DNA of 64,000 bases from Mantis religiosa (taxonomy: Eukaryota > Arthropoda > Insecta > Mantodea > Mantidae). The translations under genes and the position numbers were made by a program. Positions 27,801 through 42,406 of this stretch are shown here, one piece after another (positions within the stretch are counted from its first letter, which is position 1; every line of letters starts with the position of its first letter). Location of the stretch: the NCBI GenBank assembly GCA_030765055.1, contig CM060952.1, positions 83,006,130 through 83,070,129 of the forward strand, in the 5' to 3' direction. The notes beneath the pieces are model-generated. The model was not told where the DNA came from. It saw nothing but the letters and a program-made list of their open reading frames with translations, and did not search any database.

Positions 27801-30800
27801 CAGCTTCAAGTGACATTTCATGAACATTCTAGTTGGACATGTACACTTGATCTAATATATGCTCTCTGTACAACTTCAAGTGACATTTCATGAATATTCT
27901 AGCTGGACGTGTACACTTGATCTAATATATGCTCTCTGTACAGCCTCAAGTGACATTTCATGAACATTCTAGCTGGACGTGTACTCTTGATCTAATATAT
28001 GCTCTCTGTACAGCTTCAAGTGACATTTCATGGACTTTCTAGTTGGACGTGTACACTTGGTCTAATATTTGCTCTCCGTACAGCTTCAAGTGACATTTCA
28101 TGAACATTCTAGTTGGACTTGTACACTTGGTCTAATATATGCTCTCTGTACAGCTTCATGTGACATTTTACTAACCTTCTCGGTGGGCGTATGCACTTGG
28201 TCTAATATATGCCGCCTCTACAACTTCAAGTGACATTTTAGTAACCTTCTCGGTGGGCGCGTACACTTGCTCCAATATATGCCGCCTCTACAAATTCTAG
28301 TGACATTTTACTAACCTTCTTGGTGGGCGTGTACACTTGGTCAAATATATGCCGCCTCTACAACTTCAATTGACATTTTACTAACTTTCTCGGTGGGCGT
28401 GTACACTTGGTCTAATATATGCCACCTCTACAACTTCAAGTGACATTTTTCTAACCTTCTCGGTGGGCGCGCCCACTTGGTCTAATATATGCCGCCTCTA
28501 CAACTTCAAGTGACATTTTACTAACCTTTTCAATGAGCGTGTACACTTGGTTTAATATGTGCCTCCTCTACAACTTCATGTGACATTTTACTAACCTTCT
28601 CGGTGGGCGTGTACACTTGGTCTAATATATGCAACCTCTACAACTTCAAGTGACATTTTACTAACCTTCTCGGTGGGCGTGTACACTTGGTCTAATATAG
28701 GCCACCTCTACAACTTCAAGTGACATTTTACTAACCTTCTCGGTGGGCGTGTACACTTGGTCTAATATATGCCACCTCTACAACTTCAAGTGACATTTTA
28801 CTAACCTTTTCGGTGAGCGTATACACTTGGTCTAATATCTGCCGCCTCTACAACTTCAAGTGACATTTTACTAACCTTTTCGGTGAGTGCATACACTTGG
28901 TTTAATATATGCCACCTCTACAACTTCAAGTGACATTTTACTAACCTTCTTGGTGGGTGTATACACTTGGTCTAATATATGCCGCCTCTACAACTTCAAG
29001 TGACATTTTAGTAACCTTCTCGGTGGGCGCGTACACTTGGTTCAATATATGCCGCCTCTACAAATTCAAGTGACATTTTACTAACCTTCTTGTTTGGCGT
29101 GTACACTTGGTCCAATATATGCCGCCTCTACAACTTCAAGTGACATTTTACTAACCTTCTCGGTGGGCGTGTACACTTGGTCTAATATATGCCGCCTCTA
29201 CAACTTCAAGTGACATTTTACTGGCCTTCTCGGTGGGGGCGTACACTTGGTATAATATATGCCGCCTCTACAACTTCAAGTGACATTTTACTAACCTTTT
29301 TAGTGGGCGTGTACACTTGGTTTAATATATGCCGCCTCTACAACTTCAAGTGATATTTTACTAACCTTCTCGGTGGGCGTGTACACTTGGTCTAATATAT
29401 GCAACCTCTACAACTTCAAGTGACATTTTACTAACCTTCTCGGTGGGCGTGTACACTTGGTCTAATATATGCAACCTCTACAACTTCAAGTGACATTTTA
29501 CTAACCTTCTCGGTGGGCGTGTACACTTGGTCTAATATATGCCGCCTCTACAACTTCAAGTGACATTTTACTAACCTTCTCGGTGGGTGCGTACACTTGG
29601 TCTAATATATGCTCTCTGCACAGCTTCAAGTGACATTTCATGAACATTCTATCTGGACGTGTACACTTGGTCTAATATATGCTCTCTGTACAACTTCAAG
29701 TGACATTTCATGAACATTCTAGTTGGACGAGTACACTTGGTCTAATATATCCTCTCTGTACAGCTTCAAGTGACATTTCATGAACATTCTAGCTGGACGT
29801 GTACACTTGATCTAATATATGCTCTCTGTACAGCTTCAAGTGACATTTCATGAACATTCTAGTTGGACGTGTACATTTGATCTAATATATGCTCTCTGTA
29901 CAGCTTCAAGTGACATTTCATGAACATTCTAGTTGGACATGTACACTTGATCTAATATATGCTCTCTGTACAACTTCAAGTGACATTTCAATAACATTCT
30001 AGCTGGACGTGTACACTTGATCTAATATATGCTCTCTGTACAGCTTCAAGTGACATTTCATGAACATTCTAGCTGGACGTGTACTCTTGATCTAATATAT
30101 GCTCTCTGTACAGCTTCAAGTGACATTTCATGGACTTTCTAGTTGGACGTGTACACTTGGTCTAATATATGCTCTCCGTACAGCTTCAAGTGACATTTCA
30201 TGAACATTCTAGTTGGACTTGTACACTTGGTCTAATATATGCTCTCTGTACAGCTTCATGTGACATTTTACTAACCTTCTCGGTGGGCGTATACACTTGG
30301 TCTAATATATGCCGCCTCTACAACTTCAAGTGACATTTTAGTAACCTTCTCGGTGGGCGCGTACACTTGGTCCAATATATGCCGCCTCTACAAATTCTAG
30401 TGACATTTTACTAACCTTCTTGGTGGGCGTGTACACTTGGTCCAATATATGCCGCCTCTACAACTTCAATTGACATTTTACTAACTTTCTCGGTGGGCGT
30501 GTACACTTGGTCTAATATATGCCACCTCTACAACTTCAAGTGACATTTTTCTAACCTTCTCGGTGGGCGCGTACACTTGGTCTAATATATGCCGCCTCTA
30601 CAACTTCAAGTGACATTTTACTAACCTTTTCAATGAGCGTGTACACTTGGTTTAATATATGCCTCCTCTACAACTTCATGTGACATTTTACTAACCTTCT
30701 CGGTGGGCGCGTACACTTGGTCTAATATATGCAACCTCTACAACTTCAAGTGACATTTTACTAACCTTCTCGGTGGGCGTGTACACTTGGTCTAATATAG

Positions 30801-33173
30801 GCCACCTCTACAACTTCAAGTGCCATTTTACTAACCTTCTCGTTGGGCGTGTACACTTGGTCTAATATATGCCACCTCTACAACTTCAAGTGACATTTTA
30901 CTAACCTTCTCGGTGGGCGTGTACACTTGGTCTAATATATGCCACCTCTACAACTTCAAGTGCCATTTTACTAACCTTCTCGGTGGGCGTGTACACTTGG
31001 TCTAATATATGCCACCTCTACAACTTCAAGTGCCATTTTACTAACCTTCTCGGTGGGCGTGTACACTTGGTCTAATATAGGCCACCTCTACAACTTCAAG
31101 TGCCATTTTACTAACCTTCTCGGTGGGCGTGTACACTTGGTCTAATATATGCCACCTCTACAACTTCAAGTGACATTTTACTAACATTCTCGGTGGGCGT
31201 GTGCACTTGGTCTAATATATGCCACCTCTACAACTTCAAGTGCCATTTTACTAACCTTCTCGTTGGGCGTGTACACTTGGTCTAATATATGCCGCCTCTA
31301 CAACTTCAAGGGCCATTTTACTAACCTTCTCGGTGGGCGTGTACACTTGGTCTAATATATGCCACCTCTACAACTTCAAGTGCCATTTTACTAACCTTTT
31401 CGGTGGGCGTATACACTTGGTCTAATATATACCGCCTCTACAACTTCAAGTGCCATTTTACTAACGTTCTCGGTGGGCGTGTACACTTGGTCTAATATAT
31501 GCCGCCTCTACAACTTCAAGTGCCATTTTACTAACCTTCTCGGTGGGCGTGTACACTATGTCTAATATATGCCGCCTCTACAACTTCAAGTGACATTTTA
31601 CTAACCTTTTCGGTGGGCGTATACACTTGGTCTAATATATGCCACCTCTACAACTTCAAGTGCCATTTTACTAACCTTCTCGGTGGGCGTGTACACTTGG
31701 TCTAATATATGCCGCCTCTACAATTTCAAGTGACATTTTACCAACCTTCTCGGTGGGCGTATACACTTGGTCTAATATATGCCGCCTCTACAACTTCAAG
31801 TGACATTTTACTAACCTTTTCGGTGAGCGTATACACTTGGTCTAATATATGCCGCCTCTACAATTTCAAGTGACATTTTACTAACCTTTTCGGTGAGTGT
31901 ATACACTTGGTCTAATATATGCAACCTCTACAACTTCAAGTGACATTTTACTAACCTTCTCGGTGGGCGTGTACACTTGGTCTAATATATGCTCTCTGTA
32001 CAGCTTCAAGTGACATTTCATGAACATTCTAGTTGGACGTGTACACTTGGTCTAATATATGCTCTCTGTACAGCTTCAAGTGACATTTCATGTACATTCT
32101 AGCTGGACGTGTACACTTGATCTAATATATGCTCTCTGTACAGCTTCAAGTGACATTTCATGAACATTCTAGCTGGACGTGTACACTTTATCTAATATGT
32201 GCTCTCTGTACAGCTTCAAGTGACATTTCATGAACATTCTAGTTGGACGTGTACACTTGATCTAATATATGCTCTCTGTACAGCTTCAAGTAACATTTCA
32301 TGAACATTCTAGCTGGACGTGTACACTTGATCTAATATGTGCTCTCTGTACAGCTTCAAGTGACATTTCATGAACATTCTAGCTGGACGTGTACTCTTGA
32401 TCTAATATATGCTCTCTGTACAAGTGACATTTCATGGACTTTCTAGTTGGACGTGTACACTTGGTCTAATATATGCTCTCTGTACAGCTTCAAGTGACAT
32501 TTCATGAACATTCTAGTTGGACTTGTACACTTGGTCTAATATATGCTCTCTGTACAGCTTCATGTGACATTTCATGAACATTCTACCTGGACGTGTACAC
32601 TTGATCTAATATCTGCTCTCTGTACAACTTCAGGTGACATTTCATGAACATTCTAGCTGGACGTGTACACTTGATCTAATATATGCTCTCTGTACAGCTT
32701 CAAGTGACATTTCATGAACATTCTAGCTGGACGTGTACTCTTGATCTAATATATGCTGTCTGTATAGCTTCAAGTGACATTTCATGAACATTCTCGCTAG
32801 ACGTGTACACTTTATCTCATATATGCTCTCTGTATAGTTTCAAGTGACGTTTCATGAACATTCTAGATGCACGTGTACACTTGATCTAATATATGCTCTC
32901 TGTACAGCTTCAAGTGACATTTCATGAACTTTCTGGCTGGACGTGTGCACTTGGTCTAATATATGCTCTCTGTACAGCTTCAAGTGACATTTCATGAACA
33001 TTCTAGCTGGACGTGTACACTTGGTCTAATATATGCTCTCTGTACAGCTTCAAGTGACATTTCATGAACCTTCTAGTTGGACGTGTACACTTGGTCTAAT
33101 ATATGCTCTCTGTATAACTTCAAGTGACGTTTCATGAACATTCTAGCTGGACGTGTACATTTGGTATAATGTA
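24012..33173. repeat. Satellite B 9.2-kb tandem duplication, left copy
   Basis: Long stretches match the next 9.2 kb. The offset is 9,162 bp in the left part (for example atgatctctg at 24,151 and 33,313) and 9,232 bp after one extra 70-bp unit near 34,500. Matching markers include an irregular unit lacking one base near 26,490 and 35,722, and the unit with gtataatgtatgc near 33,165 and 42,397. The inner part contains the 2.1-kb repeat at 26,760-30,820. Confidence 0.88.
26760..30820. repeat. Nested 2.0-2.1-kb higher-order repeat inside the 9.2-kb unit, two copies
   Basis: The block 26,760-28,720 recurs at 28,720-30,820. The offset is 1,959 bp at its left end (ttggtgggtg at 26,991 and 28,950) and 2,099-2,100 bp further right (ctctctgcac near 27,513 and 29,612; tctaatatagg at 28,691 and 30,791), because the second copy has two more B1 units near 29,400-29,580. 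The same pair recurs in the right 9.2-kb copy at about 35,990-40,050. Confidence 0.82.
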
Positions 33174-36100
33174 TGCTCTCTGTACAGCTTCAAGTGACAT
33201 TTCATGAACATTCTAGCTGGACGTGTACACTTGATCTAATATATGCTCTCTGTACAGCTTCAAGTGACATTTCATGAACATTCTAGCTGGACGTGTACAC
33301 TTGATCTAATATATGATCTCTGTACAGCTTCAAGTGACATTTCATGAACATTCTAGCTGGACGTGTACTCTTGATCTAATATATGCTCTCTGTACAGCTT
33401 CAAGTGACATTTCATGGACTTTCTAGTTGGACGTGTACACTTGGTCTAATATATGCTCTCTGTACAGCTTCAAGTGACATTTCATGAACATTCTAGTTGG
33501 ACTTGTACACTTGGTCTAATATATGCTCTCTGTACAGCTTCATGTGACATTTCATGAACATTCTACCTGGACGTGTACACTTGATCTAATATATGCTCTC
33601 TGTACAACTTCAAGTGACATTTCATGAACATTCTAGCTGGACGTGTACACTTGATCTAATATATGCTCTCTGTACAGCTTCAAGTGACATTTCATGAACA
33701 TTCTACCTGGACGTGTACTCTTGGTCTAATATATGCTGTCTGTATAGCTTCAAGTGACATTTCATGAACATTCTAGCTGGACGTGTACACTTGATCTAAT
33801 ATATGCTCTCTGTATAGTTTCAAGTGGCATTTCATGAACATTCTAGATGCACGTGTACACTTGATCTAATATATGCTCTCTGTACAGCTTCAAATGATAT
33901 TTCATGAACTTTCTGGCGGGACGAGTGCACTTGGTCTAATATATGCTCTCTGTACAGCTTCAAGTGACATTTCATGAACATTCTAGCTGGGCGCGTACAC
34001 TTGGTCTAATATATGCCGCCTCTACAACTTCAAGTGCCATTTTACTAACCTTCTCGGTGGGCGTGTTCACTCTGTCTAATATATGCCGCCTCTACAACTT
34101 CAAGTGACATTTTACTAACCTTTTCGGTGGGCGTATATACTTGGTCTAATATATGCCACCTCTACAACTTCAAGTGCCCTTTTACTAACCTTCTCGGTGG
34201 GCGTGTACACTTGGTCTAATATATGCCACCTCTACAACTTCAAGTGACATTTTACTAGCCTTCTCGGTGGGCGCCTACACTTGGTATAATATATGTCGCC
34301 TCTACAACTTCAAGTGTCATTTTACTAACCTTTTTAGTGGGCGTGTACACTTGGTTTAATATATGCCGCCTCTACAACTTCAAGTGATATTTTACTAACC
34401 TTCTCGGTGGGCGTGTACACTTGGTCTAATATATGCAACCTGTACAACTTCAAGTGACATTTTACTTACCTTCTCGGTGGGCGTGTACACTTGGTCTAAT
34501 ATATGCAACCTCTACAACTTCAAGTGACATTTTACTAACCTTCTCGGTGGGCGTGTACACTTGGTCTAATATATGCCGCCTCTACAACTTCAAGTGACAT
34601 TTTACTAACCTTCTCGGTGGGTGCGTACACTTGGTCTAATACATGCTCTCTGTACAGCTTCAAGTGACATTTCATGAACATTCTATCTGGACGTGTACAC
34701 TTGGTCTAATATATGCTCTCTGTACAACTTCAAGTGACATTTCATGAACATTCTATTTGGACGAGTACACTTGGTCTAATATATGCTCTCTGTACAGCTT
34801 CAAGTGACATTTCATGAATATTTTAGCTGGACGTGTACACTTGATATAATATATGCTCTCTGTACAGCTTCAAGTGACATTTCATGAACATTCTAGTTGG
34901 ACGTGTACATTTGATCTAATATATGCTCTCTGTACAGCTTCAAGTGACATTTCCTGAACATTCTAGTTGGACGTGTACACTTGATCTAATATATGCTCTC
35001 TGTACAGCTTCAAGTGACATTTCATGAACATTCTAGCTGGACGTGTACACTTGATCTAATATATGCTCTCTGTACAGCTTCAAGTGACATTTCATGAACA
35101 TTCTAGCTGGACGTGTACTCTTGATCTAATATATGCTCTCTGTACAGCTTCAAGTGACATTTCATGGACTTTCTAGTTGGACGTGTACACTTGGTCTAAT
35201 ATATGCTCTCTGTACAGCTTCAAGTGACATTTCATGAACATTCTAGTTGGACTTGTACACTTGGTCTAATATATGCTCTCTGTACAGCTTCATGTGACAT
35301 TTCATGAACATTCTACCTGGACGTGTACACTTGATCTAATATATGCTCTCTGTACAACTTCAAGTGACATTTCATGAACATTCTAGCTGGACGTGTACAC
35401 TTGATCTAATATATGCTCTCTGTACAGCTTCAAGTGACATTTCATGAACATTCTATCTGGACGTGTACTCTTGGTCTAATATATGCTGTCTGTATAGCTT
35501 CAAGTGACATTTCATGAACATTCTAGCTGGACGTGTACACTTGATCTAATATATGCTCTCTGTATAGTTTCAAGTGGCATTTCATGAACATTCTAGCTGG
35601 AAGTGTACACTTGATCTAATATATGCTCTCTGTACAGCTTCAAATGACATTTCATGAACTTTCTGGCGGGACGAGTGCACTTGGTCTAATATATGCTCTC
35701 TGTACAGCTTCAAGTGACATTTATGAACATTCTAGCTGGGCGCGTACACTTGATCTAATATATGCCGCCTCTACAACTTCAAGTGCCATTTTACTAACCT
35801 TCTCGGTGTGCGTGTACACTCTGTCTAATATATGCCGCCTCTACAACTTCAAGTGACATTTTACTAACCTTTTCGGTGGGCGTATATACTTGGTCTAATA
35901 TATGCCACCTCTACAACTTCAAGTGCCCTTTTACTAACCTTCTCGGTGGGCGTGTACACTTGGTCTAATATATGCCACCTCTACAATTTCAAGTGACATT
36001 TTACCAACCTTCTCGGTGGGCGTATACACTTGGTCTAATATATGCCACCTCTACAACTTCAAGTGACATTTTACTAACCTTTTCGGTGAGCGTATACACT

Positions 36101-39100
36101 TGGTCTAATATATGCCGCCTCTACAACTTCAAGTGACATTTTAGTAACCTTTTCGGTGAGTGTATACACTTGGTTTAATATATGCCACCTCTACAACTTC
36201 AAGTGACATTTTACTAACCTTCTTGGTGGGTGTATACACTTGGTCTAATATATGCCGCCTCTACAACTTCAAGTGACATTTTAGTAACCTTCTCGGTGGG
36301 CGCGTACACTTGGTTCAATATATGCCGCCTCTACAAATTCAAGTGACATTTTACTAACCTTCTTGTTTGGCGTGTACACTTGGTCCAATATATGCCGCCT
36401 CTACAACTTCAAGTGACATTTTACTAACCTTCTCGGTGGGCGTGTACACTTGGTCTAATATATGCCGCCTCTACAACTTCAAGTGACATTTTACTGGCCT
36501 TCTCGGTGGGGGCGTACACTTGGTATAATATATGCCGCCTCTACAACTTCAAGTGACATTTTACTAACCTTTTTAGTGGGCGTGTACACTTGGTTTAATA
36601 TATGCCGCCTCTACAACTTCAAGTGATATTTTACTAACCTTCTCGGTGGGCGTGTACACTTGGTCTAATATATGAAACCTCTACAACTTCAAGTGACATT
36701 TTACTAACCTTCTCGGTGGGCGTGTACACTTGGTCTAATATATGCTCTCTGCACAGCTTCAAGTGACATTTCATGAACATTCTATCTGGACGTGTACACT
36801 TGTCTAATATATGCTCTCTGTACAACTTCAAGTGACATTTCATGAACATGCTAGTTGGACGAGTACACTTGGTCTAATATATCCTCTCTGTACAGCTTCA
36901 AGTGACATTTCATGAACATTCTAGCTGGACGTGTACACTTGATCTAATATATGCTCTCTGTACAGCTTCAAGTGACATTTCATGAACATTCTAGTTGGAC
37001 GTGTACATTTGATCTAATATATGCTCTCTGTACAGCTTCAAGTGACATTTCATGAACATTCTAGTTGGACATGTACACTTGATCTAATATATGCTCTCTG
37101 TACAACTTCAAGTGACATTTCATGAATATTCTAGCTGGACGTGTACACTTGATCTAATATATGCTCTCTGTACAGCCTCAAGTGACATTTCATGAACATT
37201 CTAGCTGGACGTGTACTCTTGATCTAATATATGCTCTCTGTACAGCTTCAAGTGACATTTCATGGACTTTCTAGTTGGACGTGTACACTTGGTCTAATAT
37301 TTGCTCTCCGTACAGCTTCAAGTGACATTTCATGAACATTCTAGTTGGACTTGTACACTTGGTCTAATATATGCTCTCTGTACAGCTTCATGTGACATTT
37401 TACTAACCTTCTCGGTGGGCGTATACACTTGGTCTAATATATGCCGCCTCTACAACTTCAAGTGACATTTTAGTAACCTTCTCGGTGGGCGCGTACACTT
37501 GCTCCAATATATGCCGCCTCTACAAATTCTAGTGACATTTTACTAACCTTCTTGGTGGGCGTGTACACTTGGTCAAATATATGCCGCCTCTACAACTTCA
37601 ATTGACATTTTACTAACTTTCTCGGTGGGCGTGTACACTTGGTCTAATATATGCCACCTCTACAACTTCAAGTGACATTTTTCTAACCTTCTCGGTGGGC
37701 GCGCCCACTTGGTCTAATATATGCCGCCTCTACAACTTCAAGTGACATTTTACTAACCTTTTCAATGAGCGTGTACACTTGGTTTAATATGTGCCTCCTC
37801 TACAACTTCATGTGACATTTTACTAACCTTCTCGGTGGGCGTGTACACTTGGTCTAATATATGCAACCTCTACAACTTCAAGTGACATTTTACTAACCTT
37901 CTCGGTGGGCGTGTACACTTGGTCTAATATAGGCCACCTCTACAACTTCAAGTGACATTTTACTAACCTTCTCGGTGGGCGTGTACACTTGGTCTAATAT
38001 ATGCCACCTCTACAACTTCAAGTGACATTTTACTAACCTTTTCGGTGAGCGTATACACTTGGTCTAATATCTGCCGCCTCTATAACTTCAAGTGACATTT
38101 TACTAACCTTTTCGGTGAGTGCATACACTTGGTTTAATATATGCCACCTCTACAACTTCAAGTGACATTTTACTAACCTTCTTGGTGGGTGTATACACTT
38201 GGTCTAATATATGCCGCCTCTACAACTTCAAGTGACATTTTAGTAACCTTCTCGGTGGGCGCGTACACTTGGTTCAATATATGCCGCCTCTACAAATTCA
38301 AGTGACATTTTACTAACCTTCTTGTTTGGCGTGTACACTTGGTCCAATATATGCCGCCTCTACAACTTCAAGTGACATTTTACTAACCTTCTCGGTGGGC
38401 GTGTACACTTGGTCTAATATATGCCGCCTCTACAACTTCAAGTGACATTTTACTGGCCTTCTCGGTGGGGGCGTACACTTGGTATAATATATGCCGCCTC
38501 TACAACTTCAAGTGACATTTTACTAACCTTTTTAGTGGGCGTGTACACTTGGTTTAAGATATGCCGCCTCTACAACTTCAAGTGATATTTTACTAACCTT
38601 CTCGGTGGGCGTGTACACTTGGTCTAATATATGCAACCTCTACAACTTCAAGTGACATTTTACTAACCTTCTCGGTGGGCGTGTACACTTGGTCTAATAT
38701 ATGCAACCTCTACAACTTCAAGTGACATTTTACTAACCTTCTCGGTGGGCGTGTACACTTGGTCTAATATATGCCGCCTCTACAACTTCAAGTGACATTT
38801 TACTAACCTTCTCGGTGGGTGCGTACACTTGGTCTAATATATGCTCTCTGCACAGCTTCAAGTGACATTTCATGAACATTCTATCTGGACGTGTACACTT
38901 GGTCTAATATATGCTCTCTGTACAACTTCAAGTGACATTTCATGAACATTCTAGTTGGACGAGTACACTTGGTCTAATATATCCTCTCTGTACAGCTTCA
39001 AGTGACATTTCATGAACATTCTAGCTGGACGTGTACACTTGATCTAATATATGCTCTCTGTACAGCTTCAAGTGACATTTCATGAACATTCTAGTTGGAC

Positions 39101-42100
39101 GTGTACATTTGATCTAATATATGCTCTCTGTACAGCTTCAAGTGACATTTCATGAACATTCTAGTTGGACATGTACACTTGATCTAATATATGCTCTCTG
39201 TACAACTTCAAGTGACATTTCAATAACATTCTAGCTGGACGTGTACACTTGATCTAAAATATGCTCTCTGTACAGCTTCAAGTGACATTTCATGAACATT
39301 CTAGCTGGACGTGTACTCTTGATCTAATATATGCTCTCTGTACAGCTTCAAGTGACATTTCATGGACTTTCTAGTTGGACGTGTACACTTGGTCTAATAT
39401 ATGCTCTCCGTACAGCTTCAAGTGACATTTCATGAACATTCTAGTTGGACTTGTACACTTGGTCTAATATATGCTCTCTGTACAGCTTCATGTGACATTT
39501 TACTAACCTTCTCGGTGGGCGTATACACTTGGTCTAATATATGCCGCCTCTACAACTTCAAGTGACATTTTAGTAACCTTCTCGGTGGGCGCGTACACTT
39601 GGTCCAATATATGCCGCCTCTACAAATTCTAGTGACATTTTACTAACCTTCTTGGTGGGCGTGTACACTTGGTCCAATATATGCCGCCTCTACAACTTCA
39701 ATTGACATTTTACTAACTTTCTCGGTGGGCGTGTACACTTGGTCTAATATATGCCACCTCTACAACTTCAAGTGACATTTTTCTAACCTTCTCGGTGGGC
39801 GCGTACACTTGGTCTAATATATGCCGCCTCTACAACTTCAAGTGACATTTTACTAACCTTTTCAATGAGCGTGTACACTTGGTTTAATATATGCCTCCTC
39901 TACAACTTCATGTGACATTTTACTAACCTTCTCGGTGGGCGCGTACACTTGGTCTAATATATGCAACCTCTACAACTTCAAGTGACATTTTACTAACCTT
40001 CTCGGTGGGCGTGTACACTTGGTCTAATATAGGCCACCTCTACAACTTCAAGTGCCATTTTACTAACCTTCTCGTTGGGCGTGTACACTTGGTCTAATAT
40101 ATGCCACCTCTACAACTTCAAGTGACATTTTACTAACCTTCTCGGTGGGCGTGTACACTTGGTCTAATATATGCCACCTCTACAACTTCAAGTGCCATTT
40201 TACTAACCTTCTCGGTGGGCGTGTACACTTGGTCTAATATATGCCACCTCTACAACTTCAAGTGCCATTTTACTAACCTTCTCGGTGGGCGTGTACACTT
40301 GGTCTAATATAGGCCACCTCTACAACTTCAAGTGCCATTTTACTAACCTTCTCGGTGGGCGTGTACACTTGGTCTAATATATGCCACCTCTACAACTTCA
40401 AGTGACATTTTACTAACATTCTCGGTGGGCGTGTGCACTTGGTCTAATATATGCCACCTCTACAACTTCAAGTGCCATTTTACTAACCTTCTCGTTGGGC
40501 GTGTACACTTGGTCTAATATATGCCGCCTCTACAACTTCAAGGGCCATTTTACTAACCTTCTCGGTGGGCGTGTACACTTGGTCTAATATATGCCACCTC
40601 TACAACTTCAAGTGCCATTTTACTAACCTTTTCGGTGGGCGTATACACTTGGTCTAATATATGCCGCCTCTACAACTTCAAGTGCCATTTTACTAACGTT
40701 CTCGGTGGGCGTGTACACTTGGTCTAATATATGCCGCCTCTACAACTTCAAGTGCCATTTTACTAACCTTCTCGGTGGGCGTGTACACTATGTCTAATAT
40801 ATGCCGCCTCTACAACTTCAAGTGACATTTTACTAACCTTTTCGGTGGGCGTATACACTTGGTCTAATATATGCCACCTCTACAACTTCAAGTGCCATTT
40901 TACTAACCTTCTCGGTGGGCGTGTACACTTGGTCTAATATATGCCGCCTCTACAATTTCAAGTGACATTTTACCAACCTTCTCGGTGGGCGTATACACTT
41001 GGTCTAATATATGCCGCCTCTACAACTTCAAGTGACATTTTACTAACCTTTTCGGTGAGCGTATACACTTGGTCTAATATATGCCGCCTCTACAATTTCA
41101 AGTGACATTTTACTAACCTTTTCGGTGAGTGTATACACTTGGTCTAATATATGCAACCTCTACAACTTCAAGTGACATTTTACTAACCTTCTCGGTGGGC
41201 GTGTACACTTGGTCTAATATATGCTCTCTGTACAGCTTCAAGTGACATTTCATGAACATTCTAGTTGGACGTGTACACTTGGTCTAATATATGCTCTCTG
41301 TACAGCTTCAAGTGACATTTCATGTACATTCTAGCTGGACGTGTACACTTGATCTAATATATGCTCTCTGTACAGCTTCAAGTGACATTTCATGAACATT
41401 CTAGCTGGACGTGTACACTTTATCTAATATGTGCTCTCTGTACAGCTTCAAGTGACATTTCATGAACATTCTAGTTGGACGTGTACACTTGATCTAATAT
41501 ATGCTCTCTGTACAGCTTCAAGTGACATTTCATGAACATTCTAGCTGGACGTGTACACTTGATCTAATATGTGCTCTCTGTACAGCTTCAAGTGACATTT
41601 CATGAACATTCTAGCTGGACGTGTACTCTTGATCTAATATATGCTCTCTGTACAAGTGACATTTCATGGACTTTCTAGTTGGACGTGTACACTTGGTCTA
41701 ATATATGCTCTCTGTACAGCTTCAAGTGACATTTCATGAACATTCTAGTTGGACTTGTACACTTGGTCTAATATATGCTCTCTGTACAGCTTCATGTGAC
41801 ATTTCATGAACATTCTACCTGGACGTGTACACTTGATCTAATATCTGCTCTCTGTACAACTTCAGGTGACATTTCATGAACATTCTAGCTGGACGTGTAC
41901 ACTTGATCTAATATATGCTCTCTGTACAGCTTCAAGTGACATTTCATGAACATTCTAGCTGGACGTGTACTCTTGATCTAATATATGCTGTCTGTATAGC
42001 TTCAAGTGACATTTCATGAACATTCTCGCTAGACGTGTACACTTTATCTAATATATGCTCTCTGTATAGTTTCAAGTGACGTTTCATGAACATTCTAGAT

Positions 42101-42406
42101 GCACGTGTACACTTGATCTAATATATGCTCTCTGTACAGCTTCAAGTGACATTTCATGAACTTTCTGGCTGGACGTGTGCACTTGGTCTAATATATGCTC
42201 TCTGTACAGCTTCAAGTGACATTTCATGAACATTCTAGCTGGACGTGTACACTTGGTCTAATATATGCTCTCTGTACAGCTTCAAGTGACATTTCATGAA
42301 CCTTCTAGTTGGACGTGTACACTTGGTCTAATATATGCTCTCTGTATAACTTCAAGTGACGTTTCATGAACATTCTAGCTGGACGTGTACATTTGGTATA
42401 ATGTAT
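33174..42406. repeat. Satellite B 9.2-kb tandem duplication, right copy
   Basis: This is the right copy of the duplication at 24,012-33,173, directly abutting it. It ends where decayed units begin. The last shared unit carries gtataatgtatgc; beyond it the left copy continues with ordinary B2 units, while this copy runs into degenerate sequence. It shows a few private changes, for example an extra unit near 34,500 and gatctaaaatatg at about 39,251. Confidence 0.88.

Larger units (their letters stand above)
14031..42406. repeat. Satellite B: about 405 tandem 70-bp units of two subtypes
   Basis: The period is 70 bp. Subtype B1 has the words ccttctcggtgggcgtg, cctctacaac and attttactaa; subtype B2 has cattctagctggacgtg, ctctgtacagc and atttcatgaa. 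By eye the two differ at about 13 of 70 positions. Both share the palindrome GTGTACAC followed by ttg-tctaatatatgc, and the word ttcaagtgacattt. B2 has two more palindromes, CTGTACAG and TTCATGAA. The subtypes lie in alternating blocks, with B2 blocks at roughly 14,358-15,250, 17,230-17,490, 18,905-19,860, 21,290-22,450, 23,665-24,830, 25,410-26,510, 27,510-28,160, 29,610-30,260, 31,990-34,000, 34,645-35,750, 36,745-37,390, 38,845-39,490 and 41,220-42,406. ORFs of 60-77 codons here only reflect frame rotation through a 70-bp period. Confidence 0.97.

Noticed and set aside
14031..42406. Regular 70-bp repeats considered as a CRISPR array
   Set aside because: There are no unique spacers between repeats; whole units are conserved, and the context is eukaryotic satellite DNA.
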